A stretch of 6,609 nucleotides of DNA from Thermoplasmata archaeon (lineage in GTDB: Archaea; Thermoplasmatota; Thermoplasmata; Thermoplasmatales; Thermoplasmataceae): positions 1 to 6,609 of the forward strand of contig JAKBSB010000072.1 of NCBI GenBank assembly GCA_021845155.1, read 5' to 3'. Shown here piece after piece: positions 1 to 5,200 of this stretch. The notes beneath the pieces were generated by a model. The model was not told the origin of the DNA. It did not search any database and saw nothing but the letters and a program-made list of their open reading frames with translations. Position numbers and translations under genes: made by a program. Numbering within the stretch: position 1 is the stretch's first letter; each line of letters opens with the position of its first letter.

Positions 1-611
1 TCCATCACCTGTTCACGGTTCATGCCAAGCCTATCGCCGAATACAAGCGCCTCGCTCAAAGCTGCCAGGTTCTCGCCCAGAAGCAGGTTGTGAATGAGTT
101 TCATTTTGAGGCCGTTCCCTCCCTCACCCATATAGAATATATTTTTGGAGAATGTTTCAAGGAATGGTTTCACTGTATCGAATGCCTTCTTCTCTCCTCC
201 AAACAGTGCAGTGAGTTCGCCTTTCTGGGCAAATGGAACACTGCCTATGACCGGGCAGTCAACATATGTGCATGACTTTTCCATGACCTTTGCCCTGTTC
301 TCGTTGGAGGCTTTCAGAGAAATTGTGCTCATGTCCACTATGATTGTGCCGGGAATTATATGGCTGAGAAGCCCGTTCTTTCCTGATATTATCTCCTGTG
401 AAGCCTGCGAATCGGTTACTATGACAAATATTATGTTGCAGTTGGATGAGACCTGGAAGGGGTACTGGAAAACCTTCAGTCCAATGGCCGCGAATTCGTC
501 GGCCTTCTGTCCTGTCCTGTTGTATATGCCGCTTACCTTGTATTTCTTCAGTATGTTGTAAAGGATGGGCCTTCCCATCTTGCCCACACCTATGAAACCT
601 ATATCTGACAT
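1..611 (-). CDS. NADP-type beta-hydroxyacid dehydrogenase (3-hydroxyisobutyrate dehydrogenase family), C-terminus cut off by window edge
   Basis: The 203 residues visible cover the N-terminal Rossmann domain and the start of the all-helical second domain; family members are usually about 285-300 residues, so roughly a third is missing beyond the left edge. Seen: the dinucleotide loop GFIGVGKMG (residues 5-13), NRT at 31-33 (Arg in this position normally indicates NADP(H) over NAD(H)), the substrate-loop region DCPVIGSVP (118-126), and GNGLKMKLIHN (165-175), in which Lys171 aligns with the family's catalytic lysine. The usual PVSGG substrate loop reads PVIGS, so the substrate may differ from hydroxyisobutyrate. 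The family reversibly oxidises beta-hydroxyacids or reduces related semialdehydes in the cytoplasm; the substrate here is unknown. The ATG at 611 follows a GAGGAG site and sits 17 bases after the stop of the metallo-hydrolase gene, so the two are almost certainly co-transcribed. The family call is firm, the substrate is not. Confidence 0.9.
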   Translation of the reverse strand, partial: MSDIGFIGVGKMGRPILYNILKKYKVSGIYNRTGQKADEFAAIGLKVFQYPFQVSSNCNIIFVIVTDSQASQEIISGKNGLLSHIIPGTIIVDMSTISLKASNENRAKVMEKSCTYVDCPVIGSVPFAQKGELTALFGGEKKAFDTVKPFLETFSKNIFYMGEGGNGLKMKLIHNLLLGENLAALSEALVFGDRLGMNREQVM

Positions 612-614
612 TAT

Positions 615-620
615 CTCCTC
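615..620 (-). promoter_or_regulatory. Shine-Dalgarno site of the beta-hydroxyacid dehydrogenase
   Basis: The minus strand reads GAGGAG, then ATA, then the ATG at 611; an overlapping GGAG lies a few bases further upstream. It matches the anti-Shine-Dalgarno of archaeal 16S rRNA. It decides the start of the dehydrogenase and shows that this gene is read from a leadered, operon-internal message, unlike its leaderless neighbours. Confidence 0.75.
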
Positions 621-628
621 TCCAGGAT

Positions 629-1390
629 TCAAATTTCAAGAAAATATAAAGAGCTGCCGTTTTCCTGTGTGGCACATTCCAAACTCCTGTACAGTATCTG
701 CTTATCTGCAAGCCTTGTCCTGGCCTTTTCCAGTGCCAGATCAGGCAGGTTGTTCTTCTGGCTCAGGTGCGTGAGCACAATTCTCGTATCCGGCTGGACA
801 ACCTTTTCAAGCACATCTGCAGTCTGATCGTTGGAAAGATGACCAAACCTGCCTGAGATACGGTTTTTCAGTGATACCGGATAAGGGCCGTTCCTGAGCA
901 TTTCCTCATCGTGATTTGATTCCAGTGCAAGTATGTCTGAACCCTTTATGTATTCCAGGAGTTCAGGGGACACGACTCCCAGATCAGATACCACGCTTAT
1001 TTTCACCCCTGAGCTTTCCACCACATATCCAACAGGATCGGAAGCGTCGTGGGAGACATTTATGGCCCTTATCCGGAAATTCCCGATTACAGTTTCACCG
1101 TCAATTCTGTAGAAATCCCTCAGGCCTGCCGCATATCCGGTCATTTCCCTTGTATAAATGTCGAAGTCCGGCTTTGTCTTTAGGTTTTTTACACCGCTGC
1201 AGTGATCCGAATGTTCATGTGATATAAATAGAGACTTCTGGGATCTGGCTACCTTGAGTTCTTCAATCCTCCTGTTCAACCTCTTCCTTGATATCCCCAT
1301 ATCTATTATGAGAAGGTCTTCGCCGTCCCAGATCAGGCTGCAGTTGCCTGCACTTCCGCTTGCAACCATATTGAAGCCTATACCGTCCAT
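629..1390 (-). CDS. Metallo-beta-lactamase-fold hydrolase, YycJ/PhnP-like
   Basis: A 253-residue protein with the hallmarks of the YycJ (WalJ)-like branch of COG1235. In order: VASGSAGNCS at 9-18 (the N-terminal strand typical of YycJ), the metal motif SHEHSDH at 57-63 (His58, His60, Asp62, His63), a third-site His114, the bridging SDLG with Asp136, SNHDEEML at 158-165 with GPYP, GHLSN at 183-187, and a C-terminal LTHLSQKNN with His208. These are the ligands for a two-metal (usually zinc or manganese) hydrolytic site. YycJ relatives are implicated as DNA exonucleases or phosphodiesterases; the substrate is not shown here. I chose the ATG at 1390 because FNMVASGS then sits where family members begin. 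An in-frame TTG at 1438 would add 16 untypical residues, and an internal ATG at 1369 would trim the first strand. It heads an operon with the dehydrogenase and is divergent from the cupin gene. Confidence 0.88.
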   Translation of the reverse strand: MDGIGFNMVASGSAGNCSLIWDGEDLLIIDMGISRKRLNRRIEELKVARSQKSLFISHEHSDHCSGVKNLKTKPDFDIYTREMTGYAAGLRDFYRIDGETVIGNFRIRAINVSHDASDPVGYVVESSGVKISVVSDLGVVSPELLEYIKGSDILALESNHDEEMLRNGPYPVSLKNRISGRFGHLSNDQTADVLEKVVQPDTRIVLTHLSQKNNLPDLALEKARTRLADKQILYRSLECATQENGSSLYFLEI

Positions 1391-1400
1391 TGGAAACTGA

Positions 1401-1420
1401 ATAAATATACAGGATATGAT
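1401..1420 (-). promoter_or_regulatory. Probable promoter region of the hydrolase-dehydrogenase operon
   Basis: Two TATA-like stretches lie on the minus strand here. TATCATAT (about 1419-1412) is centred about 26 bases before the ATG at 1390, which fits a leaderless start. GTATATTTAT (1410-1401) is the better match to an archaeal TATA box, but it would place transcription start near 1380, inside the proposed coding region and just upstream of the alternative ATG at 1369. No Shine-Dalgarno precedes 1390. The sequence alone does not say which box is used. Confidence 0.4.
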
Positions 1421-1439
1421 ACTTTCCAGATTTGACAAC

Positions 1440-1447
1440 TTTTATTA
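1440..1447 (+). promoter_or_regulatory. TATA box of the cupin gene (leaderless start)
   Basis: TTTTATTA is centred about 26 bases upstream of the A of the ATG at 1470, the normal archaeal spacing from TATA box to transcription start. The message would therefore begin at or beside the ATG. This supports 1470 rather than the in-frame ATG at 1416, which lies upstream of the box. No ribosome binding site precedes 1470. Confidence 0.65.
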
Positions 1448-1469
1448 CTCCCTGCCTTATGGTATTAAA

Positions 1470-2360
1470 ATGAAAATTATACTGGTTGACAACAAGAGGG
1501 TAACCCCTGATATGGCACCACTCATACGAACTGACCTTGCATGGGAACTCTTTCTTCCGGGGCACCTCGGGGATTTGCCAGAGGACCAGGGGAGAAGGTT
1601 CTATCCGTTCGCAAACTGGCTATGGGATGAGCTGGGAATGGTAGGCGGCTATCTCAATAAAAATGCCGGAAATTCAATTTTTATGGCCATTCCCGAACTT
1701 TCTCCGTCTGGAAAGGACTTCATTGCCCGTATCTGCTCAATGTGGGCTGATGAAATCTTCATTCATGGAAAAGAGGGAGATAATTTGTGGGTTCCACCTA
1801 TCGTCAATGTATTCCATGAAAAGAGTATGGATAATGCCGAAAAAAGTATGGCAACAAAGGATGATGGAGGATATGAGAGGTACTTCATGCCGCTTTTAGG
1901 CCCGTCCAGATCATTTTTCCGGCTTGAAAGGATCAGCCCCGGCAATTCTTCTGCAAGGCTTCACAGCCATTCTGTTGTTGACGAATACTACCTCCTGATG
2001 AAGGGAAAGGCAACATTGAAGATTGGGACAAGAAGTGTTCCTGTTGACCCTGGTACACTTGTGGGGAAACCTACCGGTCCAGATCTGAGCAGCCAGTTTA
2101 TTGCAGACAGGGGTGAAGAGATAGAGATCCTGGACATGGAGATATGGCCTGACAGATACTCCAATGCAAAGGATGTTGTTTTTTACCCTGAACATGGAGA
2201 ACTTCTGATGAGAGGCACCGGATGGAGGTCAATAACTCCATGGATCACCGCTATGGATACCATGGACTTCCGGGAAAATTATGACACCTCGTATAAGAGG
2301 AATGCGGATGGAACATGGTCCCCTGCAAAATTCCAAGGGCATAAAGAAAGAAAAAAATAG
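1470..2360 (+). CDS. Cupin-domain protein of unknown function with a roughly 140-residue N-terminal extension
   Basis: A 296-residue protein from the ATG at 1470, chosen because a TATA box lies 26 bases upstream. Residues 1-140 match no domain I recognise; they are Trp- and Tyr-rich and predicted to be cytoplasmic. Residues about 145-226 form a single cupin barrel. Motif 1 is intact: G158, then LHSH with His165 and His167, Glu172 and Gly179. Motif 2 (GTLVGKPTG, then LSSQF) has Ser where the fourth metal ligand, a histidine, is expected, at about residue 208. A further 70 residues follow, ending in a basic KERKK tail. Cupins include isomerases, dioxygenases and sugar-binding proteins; with one ligand missing, catalysis by the classical 3-His/1-Glu centre is uncertain. 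The gene stands alone, divergent from the metallo-hydrolase and ending 7 bases from the stop of the opposing small gene. The cupin call is firm; the function is unknown. Confidence 0.85.
   Translation: MKIILVDNKRVTPDMAPLIRTDLAWELFLPGHLGDLPEDQGRRFYPFANWLWDELGMVGGYLNKNAGNSIFMAIPELSPSGKDFIARICSMWADEIFIHGKEGDNLWVPPIVNVFHEKSMDNAEKSMATKDDGGYERYFMPLLGPSRSFFRLERISPGNSSARLHSHSVVDEYYLLMKGKATLKIGTRSVPVDPGTLVGKPTGPDLSSQFIADRGEEIEILDMEIWPDRYSNAKDVVFYPEHGELLMRGTGWRSITPWITAMDTMDFRENYDTSYKRNADGTWSPAKFQGHKERKK
2341..2357 (-). terminator. T-tract terminator of the 128-residue hypothetical gene
   Basis: Just past the minus-strand stop codon at 2368-2370, the transcript would read a run of seven T followed by CTTTCTTTAT. 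T-rich tracts of this kind terminate archaeal RNA polymerase without needing a hairpin. The tract is the complement of the A-rich codons for the basic C-terminal tail of the cupin gene. Confidence 0.5.
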
Positions 2361-2367
2361 GGGAAGA

Positions 2368-2754
2368 TCACTGTGCAAGTGTGTTGAGCTGTGTCAAAAG
2401 CCCTTTCTCAATGTGGTCTGTCCATGCAATTTCCGGGATATCGATAACAATGAAGATTTCTGACAGCAGAATGACCTCTATTGCAGTTATAGCAAGATTT
2501 TTAACCAGTTTTCCTACACCCACATGAACATTGATCTCATCATTTATGTTCTCAAATGAAAATGTAAGGGCCCTGTCCGCTGCAATAAGATCTCGCAGGA
2601 TACCAGGTTTCTGTGCCTGTATTATTGCCTTGTCATCCTGTATATTGCTCTGGACTTTCCAGTTGTCGTTCTTCAGGTAGTCTGCAAAACTGTTTGCCAG
2701 ATCTTTCAGGCTCTTGCTGCTTTTGATGACTCTGTTTTTCTTGAATACTTCCAT
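2368..2754 (-). CDS. Small hypothetical protein with a hydrophobic C-terminal segment
   Basis: A 128-residue protein that I do not recognise with certainty. Residues 1-30 are basic and probably helical (repeated KSSKSLKDLA-like pattern). Residues 30-80 look like alternating beta strands (WKVQSNIQ, DKAIIQAQK, ALTFSFEN, INVHVGVG). Residues 82-110 (VKNLAITAIEVILLSEIFIV and following) form a long hydrophobic segment that could cross or lie on the membrane, followed by a short amphipathic helix with IEKGLLTQL. There are no cysteines and no obvious catalytic residues. The plan of a small beta domain plus one hydrophobic helix resembles small uncharacterised membrane-associated proteins; a membrane location is an inference. 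The ATG at 2754 has an AT-rich TATA-like box about 23 bases upstream and no Shine-Dalgarno, fitting a leaderless transcript. The gene is convergent with the cupin gene and divergent from the small ORF at 2902. Confidence 0.75.
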   Translation of the reverse strand: MEVFKKNRVIKSSKSLKDLANSFADYLKNDNWKVQSNIQDDKAIIQAQKPGILRDLIAADRALTFSFENINDEINVHVGVGKLVKNLAITAIEVILLSEIFIVIDIPEIAWTDHIEKGLLTQLNTLAQ

Positions 2755-2770
2755 AATTTGTCATGGAAAG

Positions 2771-2781
2771 ATATTATTTAA
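2771..2781 (-). promoter_or_regulatory. TATA box of the 128-residue hypothetical gene
   Basis: The minus strand reads TTAAATAATAT, centred 22-24 bases before the ATG at 2754. The spacing and composition fit a leaderless archaeal promoter. Confidence 0.5.
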
Positions 2782-2888
2782 TGATGATGATTATTTTTTA
2801 GGGCGTATTTTGAGACAACAGATGCAACACTGATTTTTACAGAGGATCAGGTAAAACTAATATTCAAGACTTGCATAGATGTATTCTG

Positions 2889-2893
2889 GGAGG
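2889..2893 (+). promoter_or_regulatory. Shine-Dalgarno site of the 46-residue ORF
   Basis: GGAGG ends 8 bases before the ATG at 2902, an ideal match and spacing. It implies a message with a leader. A possible TATA-like stretch, TTATTTTTTA at 2791-2800, would give a leader of roughly 80 bases. Confidence 0.55.
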
Positions 2894-2901
2894 CGTGCTC
2901 C

Positions 2902-3042
2902 ATGAGAGAATTAACCAGGAAGGAGGTAAAACAGATCAGGAAACTCCTGAAAAAGGGTGTTGATGTTCCAGAAATATGCGATCAGTTCAAAATTCCTCCG
3001 GCTGAATGGAGAGAGGTAGTTGTGAAGAACGACCTGTTCTGA
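2902..3042 (+). CDS. 46-residue helix-turn-helix-like small protein
   Basis: From the ATG at 2902 the frame encodes 46 residues, strongly charged and probably all helical: a first helix LTRKEVKQIRKLLKKG (4-19), then VPEICDQFKIPPAEWREV (22-39). The spacing of Gly19, Val22, Ile25, Phe29 and Ile31 resembles a resolvase- or Hin-type helix-turn-helix, so DNA binding is plausible but unproven. Support for a real gene: a perfect GGAGG eight bases upstream, protein-like composition, and a stop that ends 16 bases from the stop of the convergent esterase gene, leaving no wasted space. Oddly, the same frame stays open upstream back to the TGA at 2788-2790 and reads protein-like (for example FTEDQVKLIFKTC), but contains no ATG, GTG or TTG. 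It could be an N-terminally decayed longer gene, use a rare start, or be complete as it stands. Confidence 0.5.
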   Translation: MRELTRKEVKQIRKLLKKGVDVPEICDQFKIPPAEWREVVVKNDLF

Positions 3043-3058
3043 GTGTTTGCATCTCCGT

Positions 3059-4027
3059 TCAATGAATCAACCCGTTAATAAGTTCCGGCAGCGATTCCTC
3101 GTAAAAATAATCAATACCGAAATGACCAGCGTCGTACTCCATGAATTGATGATCTACGCCATTGTCGTGCAGGATATTGCTCAGACCCCGCATTCCAATG
3201 TTGATGGAGAATTCGTCTCTTGATCCGGTCTGCAGTATTATCTTCATTTTTTTAAGATCCTTGATGTGACTCCTTGCGTTCTGCAGTGGATCAAGCTTTT
3301 TCCATTTTTTCCAGACATCTTCCTTCAGTTCTCCTGTATGCATATCAAAGGGCAGTTCTATGCCCATTTCTCCACTTCTGTCCGGAGAATAGAATGCTGA
3401 CATGGCTATGACACCATTGACATTGAGATCACTGTTTGTATGAAAATCAGAAGTCCTGAATTTTTTCATGAACTCTGTCAGCCCTGTTTTGCCAAGTGTG
3501 TCTATTGCCTGGGGAAAGTCCCTCATGTAACAGTACTCGAATCCTGCATCGCCTGATACGTCTATGAAACCCCTGAAGAGTTCCGGATTATTTATTGAAA
3601 GATTGTATGAACCGAAACCACCGGACGACTTCCCGAATAAACCAATCTTCCTTTTTCCATACTTATTTTTTATGAAGTCCACAACATCATGTGTTATGAA
3701 GTCCTCATACATTCCGACAGCACTGGAATTAATGTACTGGTTCCCGCCAAAGGAGGTCATTGTATCAGGAAGAATTATGACAAATGAATCAACTTTTCCT
3801 GTTGAGGCTATTTTCTCTAGAGTTGACTTGAAGTCTATGGATGTGAAACTTCGGTTAAGGAATGAAAATGACGTGCCATAAAATCCCGCCAGTCCAATGA
3901 TCACGGGAGCTTCCTCATTAGCGTTGTATTCGATTGAGGTTATCGCCCGTTCAACCGGGTCTCCCGGAACGTTTCCCTCAAGTGCCTTTGATATTATACT
4001 TTCTTCACTTATTTTCAGCTTGCCCAT
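3059..4027 (-). CDS. Alpha/beta-hydrolase, putative esterase
   Basis: A 322-residue protein of the alpha/beta-hydrolase fold, closest in layout to the esterase D / putative esterase group. The visible triad is the nucleophile elbow FGKSSGGFG at 131-139 (Ser134 in GxSxG), Asp271 in GSRDEF and His302 in DAGHFG. GLAGFYG at 45-51 can supply the oxyanion hole. A segment at about 165-250, between the nucleophile and the acid and rich in Phe, Lys and Asp, is probably a lid or cap. There is no signal peptide, so it is probably cytoplasmic. It would hydrolyse a carboxylic ester or thioester; the substrate cannot be told, and a peptidase is a less likely alternative. The ATG at 4027 is the first start and has no Shine-Dalgarno; a weak A-rich stretch (AAAAAGATTA, about 26 bases upstream) may be a poor TATA box. 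It lies 32 bases after the HAD phosphatase stop on the same strand, so read-through from that gene is also possible. Confidence 0.85.
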   Translation of the reverse strand: MGKLKISEESIISKALEGNVPGDPVERAITSIEYNANEEAPVIIGLAGFYGTSFSFLNRSFTSIDFKSTLEKIASTGKVDSFVIILPDTMTSFGGNQYINSSAVGMYEDFITHDVVDFIKNKYGKRKIGLFGKSSGGFGSYNLSINNPELFRGFIDVSGDAGFEYCYMRDFPQAIDTLGKTGLTEFMKKFRTSDFHTNSDLNVNGVIAMSAFYSPDRSGEMGIELPFDMHTGELKEDVWKKWKKLDPLQNARSHIKDLKKMKIILQTGSRDEFSINIGMRGLSNILHDNGVDHQFMEYDAGHFGIDYFYEESLPELINGLIH

Positions 4028-4059
4028 ATACCACTGATGCAGTTCTTTCCTAATCTTTT

Positions 4060-4713
4060 TTACTGTTTTTTATGTTTATCGAATTCAATTGCAAACTGTA
4101 GCACTTCTTCCGGTTTTTTCAGTAGTGCCAGGGGGTGATACTGCTCCAGGAGTTCCCTTCTCCCTGAACCCCATAAAGCTCCCAGTACCGGTATATTGGC
4201 CCCATGGGCGGCCATTATATCATATGGCTGATCCCCGATATACAGGACATTGCCACCTGGAGTTCCGATCTTCTTCAGAGCAAGATTAAGTGGCTCTGGA
4301 TCAGGTTTCTGGTACAGCGTATCTTCCTGGCCTATATAGAAGCTGAAGTATTTCCTGATCCCGAACATGGTCAGAAGGGTTTCTGCATCACTTCTGTGGC
4401 TTGAAGTTACAACAGCCATTTCCAGCTTCATTTCCGAGAGTTTCTTCAGCAGTTCCTTCACTCCAGGATAGACTTTTATTGAAGAAAGATTGGCGTTGTA
4501 GTATTCCCTGCCGGTATCGTAGATCACATCCCCATTTTCCGGGAACCACTGGGAAAGAACTTTCTTTACTGGCCTCCCTACAAGCTGGGCATTTTCCTCG
4601 CTGGTTATGCCTCTTCCGAGAATCTTCCTGAACCCATAATCAGTGGCAACTGCGGACATCCCCTCACTGTCAAGAAGAGTTCCATCCATGTCGAATATTA
4701 CAGCTTTAAGTAT
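4060..4713 (-). CDS. HAD-superfamily phosphatase (phosphoglycolate phosphatase/PpaX-like), apparently starting at ATA
   Basis: Counting from the ATA codon at 4713, a 217-residue protein of exactly the length usual for beta-phosphoglucomutase-like HAD phosphatases. All four motifs are present: FDMDGTLLDSE at 7-17 (nucleophile Asp8, acid/base Asp10), VVTSS at 101-105, Lys136 in QKPDPEP, and YIGDQPYD at 158-165 (Asp161, Asp165). Residues about 18-85 are the helical cap. The enzyme hydrolyses a small phosphorylated metabolite in the cytoplasm; which one cannot be read from sequence. The start is odd: relatives begin M-(L/I)-K-A-V-I-F-D, and here the Met position is ATA. The nearest in-frame ATG upstream (4776) adds 21 untypical residues, another ATG (4917) adds 68, and the next ATG downstream would remove the nucleophile. 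A TATA-like box at 4743-4752 lies downstream of 4776 and fits a start near 4713. Function confidence is high; start confidence is moderate. Confidence 0.85.
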   Translation of the reverse strand: MLKAVIFDMDGTLLDSEGMSAVATDYGFRKILGRGITSEENAQLVGRPVKKVLSQWFPENGDVIYDTGREYYNANLSSIKVYPGVKELLKKLSEMKLEMAVVTSSHRSDAETLLTMFGIRKYFSFYIGQEDTLYQKPDPEPLNLALKKIGTPGGNVLYIGDQPYDIMAAHGANIPVLGALWGSGRRELLEQYHPLALLKKPEEVLQFAIEFDKHKKQ

Positions 4714-4742
4714 GTAAAAACACCCCGTAGATCCATGAAGGG

Positions 4743-4752
4743 AATTAAATAA
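4743..4752 (-). promoter_or_regulatory. TATA-like box of the HAD phosphatase
   Basis: The minus strand reads TTATTTAATT, centred about 35 bases before the ATA codon at 4713. Normal archaeal spacing puts transcription start near 4721, giving a leader of about 8 bases. If this box is used, the ATG at 4776 is not in the message. Confidence 0.45.
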
Positions 4753-4936
4753 CAGGTAAAAACTGTTATGGCACATTTTAATGAACCACAATGATCCGGA
4801 GTGTAATCCACTGAACACTACATCACAGGGAAATGGAGATGCACTTGTCCTGGCAGCATTGAAGCTGAATTGATTATGAATATTATGGAACTGGCCTTCA
4901 TTCCAGTTCTTGTGCATTTATATCCGTTTCCCTGAT

Positions 4937-5044
4937 TCATCATCCCCTTTTGAGAATTTTAGTTTGGATATTCATCTGACAATATTCATTTACATCTGGT
5001 TTCCCGTAGTTTTTGTCGACCCAGGCAGATCTTCTATTGACAGT
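4937..5044 (-). pseudogene. Possible relic of an IS4/IS5-type DDE transposase
   Basis: A 34-codon minus-strand stretch bounded by a TAA upstream (5045-5047) and a double TGA downstream (4937-4942). Its core, WVDKNYGKPDVNEYC followed by MNIQTKILKR, resembles the second-aspartate block of DDE transposases, where an (A/V)D..YDs...(I/V)..(Y)C pattern is followed by a hydrophobic strand and an I-P-K-R end. If so, the Asp in VDK would be the second catalytic residue. Flanking frames are broken by stops and I could not find the first Asp, the terminal Glu region, inverted repeats or target duplications. The resemblance rests on memory of the family pattern over only about 27 residues, so chance is a real alternative. 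Confidence 0.25.
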
Positions 5045-5200
5045 TTAGTTTCCAATGCCCAGTATTTTGAGGTTGTTTCAGGGCCTGAACGGGAGAAGGA
5101 CCTGGATTTGAAGATATTTCCCTGCAAATCCCTTTGCGAAGACCTGACACACAACCATCCTACCTAAGCAAACACGGTTCCTTTTGTCTTTGACAGGCGT

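Larger units (their letters stand above)
4714..5200. other. Gene-poor intergenic region between the HAD phosphatase and the radical SAM gene
   Basis: About 490 bases without an intact gene. The right-hand end of the phosphatase promoter lies at 4743-4752. From 4777 to 4920 the minus strand stays in frame with the phosphatase, but the predicted peptide is compositionally unlike the rest of the protein. Around 4937-5044 there is a short protein-like stretch that may be a transposase relic. From about 5048 to 5200 I see nothing identifiable: no tRNA, no repeat array and no clear terminator. An 85-codon plus-strand frame here begins with TTG and looks unconvincing. Confidence 0.55.

Noticed and set aside
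145..711. Overlapping frames of 138 (plus) and 150 (minus) residues over the dehydrogenase
   Set aside because: They are shadows of the dehydrogenase frame, which carries all the family motifs and a ribosome binding site.
1391..1438. TTG at 1438 as start of the metallo-hydrolase
   Set aside because: It is a weaker start codon, adds 16 residues absent from the family, and runs across the divergent promoter region.
2781..2801. Six-codon ORF starting ATGATGATG in the divergent promoter region
   Set aside because: It lies on top of AT-rich promoter sequence, has no ribosome binding site, and is likely chance.
4910..5167. 85-codon plus-strand frame in the gap before the radical SAM gene
   Set aside because: It begins with TTG, has no Shine-Dalgarno, and its peptide has no recognisable features. 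An AT-rich stretch about 27 bases upstream is the only support.
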